Shown: piece by piece, positions 30,854 through 36,573 of the stretch | Layout of the letters: every line of letters begins with the position of its first letter | Numbering within the stretch: position 1 is the stretch's first letter | Virus record (IMG/VR): IMGVR_UViG_3300044998_000514 | Location: 1-37,960 of that record | DNA from: a virus | Strand: one strand, 5' to 3' | DNA length: 37,960 nt | Made by a program: the position numbers and the translations under genes | Notes under the pieces: generated by a model | What the model was told of the DNA's origin: nothing | The model's database searches: none | Seen by the model: only the letters and a program-made list of their open reading frames with translations

Positions 30854-30889
30854 AACGCTTTGGCCGGTGAAGTGGTCAAAGCGTTTTTT
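30854..30889 (+). terminator. Rho-independent terminator
   Basis: AACGCTTTG (30854-30862), extended by GCC, pairs with CAAAGCGTT (877-885 within this block, i.e. 30877-30885) and is followed by four more T residues. It ends the early transcription unit about 100 bases after its last gene and just before the membrane-protein cassette. Confidence 0.85.
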
Positions 30890-30913
30890 CTATTCACAGC
30901 TAAGGAGTGACAG

Positions 30914-31048
30914 ATGGAAGTGTTGATTCAAGAATTGTTGGAGTTGGCCGAATCCGAGGGCTTGACCCTGCCGTATGACCCAGCCTTCATCGCCATGATG
31001 GACCGAGCAGGGCATGTGGTCGATTTGGAGACGGGTGAGATTCTGTGA
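30914..31048 (+). CDS. Small acidic protein (44 residues)
   Basis: The frame opens at an ATG preceded by TAAGGAGTGACAG, a good ribosome binding site, and runs MEVLIQELLELAESEGLTLP, then YDPAFIAMMDRAGHVVDLETGEIL. The stop overlaps the GTG of the next gene by four bases (GTGA), which argues for real translation. It is acidic and helical at the start with a beta hairpin-like end. Too short for family assignment. It opens the membrane-protein cassette. Confidence 0.7.
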   Translation: MEVLIQELLELAESEGLTLPYDPAFIAMMDRAGHVVDLETGEIL

Positions 31049-31569
31049 CCAAATTCTACGCCCTGGTTGCTGTGATCGTCGTCACGGCCGGTCTGATCGG
31101 TGCTCATGCGATGGACGCCCAGGTTCACGATGACCGCGCAGTCATTAGCTACCTACAGCCAGATGGCAGCGGGGCCCGTGAATCCATCCGTTTGTGGAGC
31201 GTTGTAGCGGGCGCCACCCGCTATTACGCGTTCTTCATCGACGGCACCCGTTGGATGCTCACCGACGCCGGCGCAGTATCCTGTGATGCGCCGGAAGCTA
31301 GCCCGGCGTGGTTGGCGCTGGTCGAAGAGCACCGGGCAGACATCAAAGAGGCGTGTAGCTGGCGCTGGGTCAGGTGGGCATTCGCTCATGCCCTGCCGGA
31401 TCCAGAAGCGCCTGGGCCTAGACAGTGGGGTGATTACGATCACTATCGCTCATTCTTGCGGGTGACGTGCGGGGAGTTGTTTGGGCCAGTGTGGGACGGC
31501 ATGACAGCAGAGAGACAGCAGAAAGTGGAGGATTACTGCAATGAACCAGAGCGAAAGTGGCAGCCGTAG
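31045..31569 (+). CDS. Exported protein of unknown function
   Basis: This 174-residue protein starts at a GTG overlapping the upstream stop. It has an N-terminal signal segment (FYALVAVIVVTAGLIGAHA) followed by a soluble body with three cysteines (AVSCDAPEAS, KEACSWRW, RVTCGELF and a last DYCNEP). The body holds ESIRLWSVVAGATRYYAFFIDGTRWMLTDAG, strand-like, then Trp-rich helices. It has the look of a periplasmic or cell-surface protein. A lysis or superinfection function would fit the setting but no motif proves it. Confidence 0.72.
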   Translation: MTKFYALVAVIVVTAGLIGAHAMDAQVHDDRAVISYLQPDGSGARESIRLWSVVAGATRYYAFFIDGTRWMLTDAGAVSCDAPEASPAWLALVEEHRADIKEACSWRWVRWAFAHALPDPEAPGPRQWGDYDHYRSFLRVTCGELFGPVWDGMTAERQQKVEDYCNEPERKWQP

Positions 31570-31735
31570 GGGGTTCGACTGGGGGTGCATGTCCGTTCTG
31601 CTGGTCATGCTGTTCTCCAGTGTTTTCGGGTGGCAAATGGGATTGTTCTTTCCGCCCGACGAATACAGATTCGCATTATACATCGTGGCAGGTGGATTGA
31701 TGCTGCTGGCGGGGCTGGCGGCAGCAAGGAGATAG
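31541..31735 (+). CDS. Small two-helix membrane protein
   Basis: This 64-residue protein overlaps the previous gene by 29 bases. It has a polar start (NQSESGSRRGFDWG), a first membrane segment (CMSVLLVMLFSSVFGWQMGLFF) and a second (FALYIVAGGLMLLAGLAA), ending AARR. Two short helices joined by PPDEYR are holin-like in size and layout. Several other small membrane proteins follow, so which one, if any, is the holin cannot be told from sequence alone. Confidence 0.65.
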   Translation: MNQSESGSRRGFDWGCMSVLLVMLFSSVFGWQMGLFFPPDEYRFALYIVAGGLMLLAGLAAARR

Positions 31736-31737
31736 CC

Positions 31738-32052
31738 GTGAAGCAACTACAAGACAAGCGACAGATTGTGTACATCGAAGATGATGACGGCCAGCACTAT
31801 GAGGTGGTCTATGTGCCCCGGCGACCACGACCTGGTCGCCGCCGGCCCATTGGCTCCTATGCCCTGGCCCCATTCTGGCTGGGGTTGTTCGCTGTGGTGG
31901 TGCTGACTTTCGTGGTCAAAGATGTGGACTGGCTGATTCAACGCTCTGCGGCAGCATTGGTGATTCTGCTGATCGCAGGGATCTTCGTCTCCATCGTGGC
32001 CGGGTTTTGGACGGCCATGCGGGATGCGTTCATGTTCTGGTGGGAGGACTGA
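31738..32052 (+). CDS. Membrane protein with acidic soluble start
   Basis: The GTG at 31738 gives a 104-residue protein; a longer frame from 31585 overlaps the previous gene and is not preferred. It opens with a soluble part (KQLQDKRQIVYIEDDDGQHYEVVYVPRRPRPGRRRP), then two hydrophobic helices (LAPFWLGLFAVVVLTFVV and AALVILLIAGIFVSIVAGFW), and ends AMRDAFMFWWED. The stop overlaps the next start. The basic Pro/Arg linker would lie on the cytoplasmic side. Confidence 0.68.
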   Translation: MKQLQDKRQIVYIEDDDGQHYEVVYVPRRPRPGRRRPIGSYALAPFWLGLFAVVVLTFVVKDVDWLIQRSAAALVILLIAGIFVSIVAGFWTAMRDAFMFWWED

Positions 32053-32528
32053 TGGCTAAACACGAAATCGTCACGCGAGAACAACAGCGAGAAATGGGGC
32101 TGTTGCCTGAGCGACAGCGCCACCCGGCCAACTTTGTCGCAGCCGATCCACGGTCTGTCGATATGCCTCCAGCGATCCACAGCGTGACGCTGGAGGTCAC
32201 GCCCAGCGCGCAGCAGGCCGTGGTCATGCACACCAGCGCCGTGGATCGCAGCAAGGGCTTCCAGATCGCTATCACACCGATTGCGCTCGTGTTGGCCATC
32301 CTGGCCGTTCTGGTCAGCGTCGTCTTCGAGAATCAGATATTCACGTTCCTATCGCTGCTCATCTTCTGGTGCGTGTTTGCGGTGGTCTATGTGATCGGCT
32401 GGGCCTTGACTGCCCTCGTGACACCGGAGTTTGTCTCCTGGTATGAGGCCAGGAGGAAATGGAATATCGTCGAGCGGGAACAGAGCGAGCGATGGGACCA
32501 CTACAAGCGCCAGGCTGGAGGCAAGTGA
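32052..32528 (+). CDS. Membrane protein
   Basis: The ATG overlaps the previous stop and gives 158 residues. The first 75 residues are soluble (HEIVTREQQREMGLLPERQR and SVTLEVTPSAQQAVVMHTSAVDRS). They are followed by two long hydrophobic segments (FQIAITPIALVLAILAVLVSVVFEN and FTFLSLLIFWCVFAVVYVIGWALTAL), then a helical charged tail (EARRKWNIVEREQSERWDHYKRQ). Two membrane helices with a cytoplasmic coiled tail are likely. The stop overlaps the next start by one base. Confidence 0.68.
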   Translation: MAKHEIVTREQQREMGLLPERQRHPANFVAADPRSVDMPPAIHSVTLEVTPSAQQAVVMHTSAVDRSKGFQIAITPIALVLAILAVLVSVVFENQIFTFLSLLIFWCVFAVVYVIGWALTALVTPEFVSWYEARRKWNIVEREQSERWDHYKRQAGGK

Positions 32529-33073
32529 TGGAATTGAACTTCGATGTCAAGGACGTGCTGGAACGCAAACCCGATGTGCGGCTGAGCCGGCCACGGGAGT
32601 ATGTGCGGCAGCGCATCGCCGAAAGCGCGGCCGCACTCAACCTGGCCGGCCAGATGGCGGCGCGGGTGGAGCTGGTCAGCGAGGCGCTCAGCCGGCTGAC
32701 TGAACTGTTGTATCAGTGCGACAGCGATGGCGTGCCGGCCAACATCGATGCGGTCACTTACCGGCTCCTCATCCCCGCGCCGTGGGGGAGCCGGGGCTGG
32801 CGCCTGTGGGGTCTCCGCTCGTGGGAAGCAGAGACCCTGCGCCGCATTTTGCGCGAGCGCCAGAATAGCTGGACAGCAGGCCAGCGACCGCCGTTGTACA
32901 CGTATGACGATGGCGCACGCACCTGGCATCTCAATGCGCAGGATTATCCAACTTTGCAGGCCGCTCACTGGTGGCTGACCAAGAGCCCCATCACGATCAA
33001 GGAATGGCGACAGTATGCCAAACTCTATCGTGACACTGAGGCGACGGTGCGGCGACGGTATCGCAGAGGATAG
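32528..33073 (+). CDS. Soluble protein of unknown function in the membrane cassette
   Basis: The ATG overlaps the previous stop and gives 181 residues. It starts ELNFDVKDVLERKPDVRLSRPREYVRQRIAESAAALNLAG, then VISEALSRLTELLYQ-like helices, then strand-rich segments (DAVTYRLLIPAPWGSRGWRLWGLRSWEAETLRRILRERQNSW) and a C-terminal basic stretch (YAKLYRDTEATVRRRYRRG). The many Trp and Arg residues suggest nucleic-acid or membrane association. No family was recognised. It is the only clearly soluble product of its size in this block. Confidence 0.68.
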   Translation: MELNFDVKDVLERKPDVRLSRPREYVRQRIAESAAALNLAGQMAARVELVSEALSRLTELLYQCDSDGVPANIDAVTYRLLIPAPWGSRGWRLWGLRSWEAETLRRILRERQNSWTAGQRPPLYTYDDGARTWHLNAQDYPTLQAAHWWLTKSPITIKEWRQYAKLYRDTEATVRRRYRRG

Positions 33074-33138
33074 GGCGACGCTATCACACGAGGTGTTATG
33101 TAGTGTCATAAACCAGAGTGAAGACAAAGGAGACAGAC

Positions 33139-33366
33139 ATGAACATTGCATTGAAGATGGCCGCCCACAGTCTCATTACCGCGGGCGGTGCGGTCATCCT
33201 GCTGCCATTCGTGAGACTGAACACTGATGATCTGGTGATCATCTGGCTAATTTTTACCGGCGTGGCACTGTTTGCAGACTGGCTGCTGCTCACCCCAGCC
33301 AGGCGAGTCAGGGCGCCTGGCAGTGAGAGCAGTGTATGGGATTACTTCGAGGAGATGCGCAAATGA
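33139..33366 (+). CDS. Small two-helix membrane protein
   Basis: The ATG at 33139 follows AAAGGAGACAGAC and gives 75 residues. Two membrane segments (LITAGGAVILLPFVRL and LVIIWLIFTGVALFADWLLL) are joined by a short polar loop, and the tail (PARRVRAPGSESSVWDYFEEMRK) is soluble. Size and layout again fit a class II-type holin, but this is not decisive. It overlaps the next start by four bases (ATGA). Confidence 0.65.
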   Translation: MNIALKMAAHSLITAGGAVILLPFVRLNTDDLVIIWLIFTGVALFADWLLLTPARRVRAPGSESSVWDYFEEMRK

Positions 33367-33857
33367 GACTGCGATCACGAAGTGGGCGCAAAGCGCCATT
33401 GATTCTGCTGGCGTTCACCATGTTGTTGCTGGTCGGCTGTCTCAGGGATCCGGGCGGCATGACCACGCGGCAGCAGATTCGCTCTAGCGCGGCCATCGAG
33501 GTCGCACGCCAGCAGGCAGAGGCCGAGAAGGCCCACGCTGCGGCGCTGGAGCACGCTGCGACCCAGCAAACGATTCAGGCCGGCATCATGTGGGCTGTGC
33601 TGCCCTGGATCGTGCTTATCATCATGGGCGGTGCGGTAGCAGGCATTACCGTGTGGTGGCAGGGCAAAATCTGGCACACTCGCACGCTGATGGTAGGGCA
33701 CACCCGCCCGCCCACTGCGCTACCAGGCCCTGGCCTGGCTGAGTTGAAGGCCCTGGCAGCGAGGAACGGTTACCACATCGAGTTGGATGGGCACGTCCTC
33801 TATCTCATGGATGACCGCGGTCACGTCGTGGGCCAGCGGCAGTTGATGGAGGGCTGA
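33363..33857 (+). CDS. Putative lipoprotein with membrane segment
   Basis: This 164-residue protein begins with a basic start and a hydrophobic stretch ending in the lipobox LVGC (Cys26), typical of a lipoprotein signal. An Ala/Glu/Gln coiled-coil follows (AAIEVARQQAEAEKAHAAALEHAATQQ), then a second hydrophobic helix (IMWAVLPWIVLIIMGGAVAGITVWW) and a C-terminal soluble part (GLAELKALAARNGYHIELDGHVLYLMDDRGHVVGQ). The mix could be an unusual spanin-like or envelope-bridging protein. That role is only suggested by topology. Confidence 0.72.
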   Translation: MRLRSRSGRKAPLILLAFTMLLLVGCLRDPGGMTTRQQIRSSAAIEVARQQAEAEKAHAAALEHAATQQTIQAGIMWAVLPWIVLIIMGGAVAGITVWWQGKIWHTRTLMVGHTRPPTALPGPGLAELKALAARNGYHIELDGHVLYLMDDRGHVVGQRQLMEG

Positions 33858-33859
33858 CG

Positions 33860-33982
33860 ATGGGAGGCGACCTCATTCCAACGTGGGTGCAATGGCCACT
33901 CCTCATCGTGGTCGCAATCCTATTGCTCTCCTTCTATGACATGACGATGCCCAGAAAGGAAGATTCAGATGACGAAACATAA
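33860..33982 (+). CDS. Small single-pass membrane protein (40 residues)
   Basis: Two bases after the previous stop, the ATG opens MGGDLIPTWVQWPLLIVVAI, then LLLSFYDMTMPRKEDSDDET. There is one membrane helix and a very acidic C-terminus. GGAGGGCTG lies upstream as ribosome binding site. The last 14 bases overlap the start of the next gene. The gene is too short to classify, but the clear signals and hydrophobic pattern support it. Confidence 0.65.
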   Translation: MGGDLIPTWVQWPLLIVVAILLLSFYDMTMPRKEDSDDET

Positions 33983-34718
33983 GGACAAGGTCAGTTGGAT
34001 TGTGCTGGCGCTCATCATCGTCTTGACGCTAGCCAGCATTCTCAACATCATCCAAAAGAGTCGCCAGTATCATCATGGCTTTTCCGCCAACCTCATTGGC
34101 ATCGGCTTTGGCGTGAGTTTGGCGGTCACCGTCTACATTGTGATGATCGCCGACACCGCCAAAACCCGGTGGACAGCCGCCACTTTCGCTGTCATCTTCG
34201 CCGCTGTATCCGCCACCATCCAAACGGCGCTCTATCTGGATGAAATGGCGCCGTTTCTGGTGGCGCTGGCGTATGGCGCCGGCGTGCCAGGCTTCGAGGC
34301 GGCTTTGGCGATTCTGGAGGCCCTCCTGCGCAGGGAAGTGGTGGCCGAAGCCAGGGACGAGGCAGTGGAGCGGCTCGCGAGCGACCTGGCGACGGCCACC
34401 GCCACCGCCAACGACGTGAGCGCCAAACTGGCGGCGGTCGAGCGCCAAAACGAGGAACTGGCGAAAGCGTTGGAGACCGCCAAAAGCGAGCGCCAAAAGC
34501 AAGCGCCACCAATCGCCACTTTGACCGCCAAACAGATCGCCAAAATGCAGGAAGTGGCGGAAATGGCGGAAGATGTCGGATTCGCCACTGACGCCGAATT
34601 GGCGGATCTGCTGAGTTGGAGTGAGACGACCGCACGCCGCTATCGGTCGCTGGCCGAGCAGCATGGCTTTATCGCGGTGAACGGTGACAACCGCTATCAC
34701 CGCAAAAATACGTCATAA
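33969..34718 (+). CDS. Membrane protein with coiled coil and C-terminal DNA-binding-like domain
   Basis: This 249-residue protein has several membrane helices in its first 110 residues (IVLALIIVLTLASILNII, LIGIGFGVSLAVTVYIVMIAD, FAVIFAAVSATIQTALYL, FLVALAYGAGVPGFEAALAIL). They are followed by an acidic coiled coil (RDEAVERLASDLATATATANDVSAKLAAVERQNEELAKALETAKSE) and a terminal winged-helix-like part (TDAELADLLSWSETTARRYRSLAEQHGFIAVNGDNRYHRKN). The combination would place a DNA- or RNA-binding domain at the membrane. The DNA is unusually rich in CGCCA and TGGCG. It closes this operon before a terminator. Confidence 0.75.
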   Translation: MTKHKDKVSWIVLALIIVLTLASILNIIQKSRQYHHGFSANLIGIGFGVSLAVTVYIVMIADTAKTRWTAATFAVIFAAVSATIQTALYLDEMAPFLVALAYGAGVPGFEAALAILEALLRREVVAEARDEAVERLASDLATATATANDVSAKLAAVERQNEELAKALETAKSERQKQAPPIATLTAKQIAKMQEVAEMAEDVGFATDAELADLLSWSETTARRYRSLAEQHGFIAVNGDNRYHRKNTS

Positions 34719-34966
34719 ATCCAGTAGACGAGACAGCACAGATGTGCTAAAGTGCTCATGGACGCATTGACGACACGAGGGAGCCAGTCCGCTCTCTCGT
34801 GTCTTTTTTCACAGTTCGGACAATTGTTCTATTTTTGCATGATTTGTCGAGTATGAGCGATATATACTTGTAAGAGCCATTGGTGACAACGGGTCTAGCT
34901 TTGCTCCCCTGGTGCGGGCCGGGGGAAGCCTGCACGCACCAGGGGCCATTTGAGAGGTTGGCAGCA
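34719..34966. other. Non-coding gap with terminator, palindrome and hairpin
   Basis: No credible gene is present in these 248 bases. They hold the terminator at 34772-34809, the palindrome ACAATTGTTC at 34820-34829, an AT-rich stretch to about 34870, and an 11-bp inverted repeat CCCCTGGTGCG (34906-34916) with CGCACCAGGGG (34935-34945). The AT-rich part may hold a promoter for the next genes, though no consensus pair is convincing. Confidence 0.7.
34772..34809 (+). terminator. Rho-independent terminator
   Basis: GACACGAGGGAG (34772-34783) pairs with CTCTCTCGTGTC (34792-34803) with a single G-T wobble and an 8-base loop, followed by six T residues. It ends the membrane-protein operon about 50 bases after its last stop codon. 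Confidence 0.92.
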
Positions 34967-35227
34967 GTGTCGAGGTTGAACATTCTCCTGGTTGCCCCTG
35001 ATCATCCTGATTTGCCCAGCGTGGCCGCTGAGGTGGCTGCCATCCGCCAGCATCACGACGTGATCGCACTAGTGGGTCCAGTGCGCGATGCCGATATTGC
35101 GCGGGCGGTGCAGAATGGCCCCTACGACGTGATCTGGTTTGCCACGCATGGCAACGAGCGAGGGGTGCAATTGAGTGACGGTCTGCGATGTTCTGCGCGA
35201 CATTCAGGATCGGCTCATACGCATTGA
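34967..35227 (+). CDS. CHAT-like fragment (caspase-like protease N-terminal part)
   Basis: I prefer the GTG at 34967, preceded by TGAGAGG, giving 86 residues; the upstream frame from 34880 lies over a hairpin. The sequence NILLVAPDHPDLPSVAAEVAAIRQ and DVIALVGPVRDADIARAVQN, then YDVIWFATHGNERGVQLSDG, closely follows the first half of CHAT-type caspase-like domains, including the catalytic His in ATHG. The second half with the catalytic Cys is missing. After SDG the frame reads implausible residues. So it is either a stand-alone fragment or one part of a broken gene. The similarity is by eye. Confidence 0.6.
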   Translation: MSRLNILLVAPDHPDLPSVAAEVAAIRQHHDVIALVGPVRDADIARAVQNGPYDVIWFATHGNERGVQLSDGLRCSARHSGSAHTH

Positions 35228-35372
35228 GACACGGCTGGAATACGAGTTGCCGCAAATCAAGGCAGATCTCAAGAATGCGCAAGCAATGCCTCTTTGGATG
35301 CGTATCATCATCTTTGGCGTGTCAGTGGTCATTGGTGTTCTATTTGGTGCATTACTGACTGGTTTCGTATAG
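35175..35372 (+). CDS. XhlA/holin-like small membrane protein
   Basis: This 65-residue protein starts at a GTG and overlaps the CHAT-like frame by 53 bases. It has a coiled-coil start (VLRDIQDRLIRIETRLEYELPQIKADLKN) and one membrane helix (MRIIIFGVSVVIGVLFGALLTGFV). This is the layout of XhlA-type phage proteins, which contain the segment D-R-L-x-R-I-E-T. It is therefore a candidate for a lysis-associated membrane protein. No endolysin lies beside it, which is the chief weakness. Confidence 0.7.
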   Translation: MTVCDVLRDIQDRLIRIETRLEYELPQIKADLKNAQAMPLWMRIIIFGVSVVIGVLFGALLTGFV

Positions 35373-35381
35373 AGGTGCGGC

Positions 35382-35573
35382 ATGGCGTGGCGAGAGGTGC
35401 GGCGGCGGCACAAGCTCATCTTCCGTTTTGACCCAGATCTCGATCTGATCGAGATCGTGATCAGGGGCAAGCGTGATGTCATACAGTTAAACGATTATCG
35501 TTTGCCCAACCAGCGCCCAGTCGAACAAATGTGCGAGGTGCAAACCGACCATGAAGGTATTCCCCAGTCTTGA
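35382..35573 (+). CDS. Small unknown protein
   Basis: This 63-residue protein starts ten bases after the previous stop with GAGGTGCGGC upstream. It has basic residues in the first third (WREVRRRHKLIFRF), then strand-like DPDLDLIEIVIRGKRDVIQLNDYRLP and a short polar end. The charged, compact sequence suggests a small beta fold such as a nucleic-acid-binding barrel. A promoter begins within the last codons and drives the next unit. Confidence 0.65.
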   Translation: MAWREVRRRHKLIFRFDPDLDLIEIVIRGKRDVIQLNDYRLPNQRPVEQMCEVQTDHEGIPQS

Positions 35574-35599
35574 CATAATTAGATCATCCGTGCTACGAT
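35570..35599 (+). promoter_or_regulatory. Promoter of the CRISPR-tRNA unit
   Basis: TTGACA (35570-35575) and TACGAT (35594-35599) are separated by 18 bases, a close match to vegetative promoters. It lies 49 bases before the ATG at 35648 and points towards the small ORF, the CRISPR array, the tRNA and the structured RNA. No terminator was found until 36574, so one transcript could cover all of them. Confidence 0.78.
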
Positions 35600-35647
35600 T
35601 GTATCGACGACGGCGCACACATTTCCGCTGCGGCCTGGTTCAGGACA

Positions 35648-35856
35648 TGAATAGCGAGCGACTGTTAAAGACGATGGCAACCGAACTACCGACCTTGATA
35701 CGCCAACTTCAATCATCCGATCCGAGCCTGCACAGCGCGGCTGTCCAGCGGCTGGGCGACTTCGCCGAGATGACCGAACGGTGGCGGGTTCGGCGCGTTG
35801 CCTGGCTACAAGCGAGTCCGACCTTCGTTGCCATGTCGGTCAAGCGGGATGACTGA
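35648..35856 (+). CDS. Small helical protein upstream of the CRISPR array
   Basis: The ATG at 35648 lies just after the promoter; a longer frame from 35551 would start upstream of it and is not preferred. The 69-residue protein reads SERLLKTMATELPTLIRQLQ, then DPSLHSAAVQRLGDFAEMTERWRVRRVAWLQASPTFVAMSVKRDD. It is mostly helical with a basic C-terminal half. It ends only four bases before the first CRISPR repeat. No Cas, anti-CRISPR or regulator family was recognised, but position alone makes a link to the array possible. Confidence 0.65.
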
Positions 35857-35860
35857 TGCG

Positions 35861-36188
35861 GTTGCACTCGACGACTCGACAGAGCGAGTACTGAAATCTT
35901 CGAGGACCATGGCCGGCCGGTCGGCGATGATGCGTTGCACTCGACGACTCGACAGAGCGAGTACTGAAATTCCATTCAGCAACAGGCGCCGGCTGCGCAG
36001 AGCCTGGGTTGCACTCGACGACTCGACAGAGCGAGTACTGAAATTACTACCCTACTTCGCATAGGAACGAATCTACCAGGTTGCACTCGACGACTCGACA
36101 GAGCGAGTACTGAAATTACTACCCTACTTCGCATAGGAACGAATCTACCAGGTTGCACTCGACGACTCGACAGAGCGAGTACTGAAAT
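35861..36188 (+). CRISPR. Phage-encoded CRISPR mini-array, five repeats and four spacers
   Basis: Five identical 37-base repeats lie at 35861-35897, 35934-35970, 36008-36044, 36080-36116 and 36152-36188. Each begins GTTGCACTCGAC and ends CGAGTACTGAAAT, with a 5-bp stem ACTCG/CGAGT (repeat positions 14-18 and 25-29) around a 6-base loop. Spacers are 36, 37, 35 and 35 bases; the last two are identical. The GTTGCA start and TGAAAT end resemble 36-37-base repeats of type III or I-D loci in filamentous bacteria. No cas gene is in the window, so host Cas proteins would be needed. Orientation is inferred as plus strand from these ends and the promoter. Confidence 0.95.
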
Positions 36189-36190
36189 AC

Positions 36191-36267
36191 TGCGGGATGG
36201 CCTAGTGGACTAAGGCGTCTGGCTCATAACCAGAAAATCGACGGTTCGAATCCGTCTCCCGCGACCA
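36191..36267 (+). tRNA. tRNA with anticodon CAT (Met or Ile2 type)
   Basis: The cloverleaf is complete. The acceptor stem TGCGGGA/TCCCGCG has a T-G wobble at 1-72. The D arm has stem GCC/GGC, the anticodon stem is TCTGG/CCAGA around loop CTCATAA, the T arm is GACGG-TTCGAAT-CCGTC, the discriminator is A and the CCA end is encoded. The anticodon CAT fits tRNA-Met or, if the host modifies the first base, tRNA-Ile for ATA. It starts only two bases after the last CRISPR repeat, so its 5' processing would also trim the array transcript. Confidence 0.93.
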
Positions 36268-36573
36268 TGCCAACCATTTAAACGACTGATGTTGGGTAGC
36301 TTCGGCTAGGCCAACATCCCTATCGTAAGAGGGTCTTACGGCGGGTCCACAAAACCGGCAGTGGGGCGGCCTGGTCAGCCAGAGGGTGGGCCGTAAGTGC
36401 GGGTCGGTTAGTGCGGACGGCTCAGCGGCGGACAAATCCTACAGGCATCAAGCCCTGTACATCCAGGAAGGTACAGGGCCAAAGGGAGAGCGCAAACAGT
36501 CCCCAGCCGGGATGACAAGCTAGGCCCGGCACCCAACCGAAGAGCGGCGGCCCACTAGGCCGTGAGAGCGCCC
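36268..36573 (+). ncRNA. Putative structured non-coding RNA
   Basis: No credible gene fills this stretch, yet it is dense with stable hairpins. GATGTTGG/CCAACATC (36288-36295 with 36311-36318) has an inner TAGC-TTCG-GCTA tetraloop stem. Others are CGTAAGA/TCTTACG (36324-36340), GCCCTGTAC/GTACAGGGC (36452-36479), GCCGGG/CCCGGC (36506-36530) and CGGCC/GGCCG (36548-36562). It lies between a tRNA and a strong terminator in the same direction. Large phage RNAs of other types (GOLLD, ROOL) are also found near tRNAs, but this one is shorter and was not matched to a known class. It lacks an anti-repeat to the CRISPR repeat. Confidence 0.6.

Noticed and set aside
34836-34872. Promoter in the AT-rich gap before the CHAT-like fragment
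   Set aside because: TTGCAT with GATATA at 18-base spacing is the best I could see, and it is too weak to list as a feature.
35551-35856. Longer version of the small gene before the CRISPR array, starting at 35551
   Set aside because: The start would lie upstream of the promoter at 35570-35599, and the extra N-terminus is Arg-rich and implausible. The ATG at 35648 fits better.
36191-36267. Use of the complete tRNA as the integration site
   Set aside because: It is a full tRNA with encoded CCA, far from either recombinase gene. The tRNA-half at 20571 beside the integrase is the much better attP.
36202-36435. Minus-strand open frame of 77 residues across the tRNA and the structured RNA
   Set aside because: It runs antisense through a clear tRNA and perfect hairpins. 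It has no start signal and no protein pattern.
36268-36573. tracrRNA for the mini-array
   Set aside because: I looked for a stretch complementary to the repeat in the structured region and saw none, so a type II or V-like tracr role is not supported.
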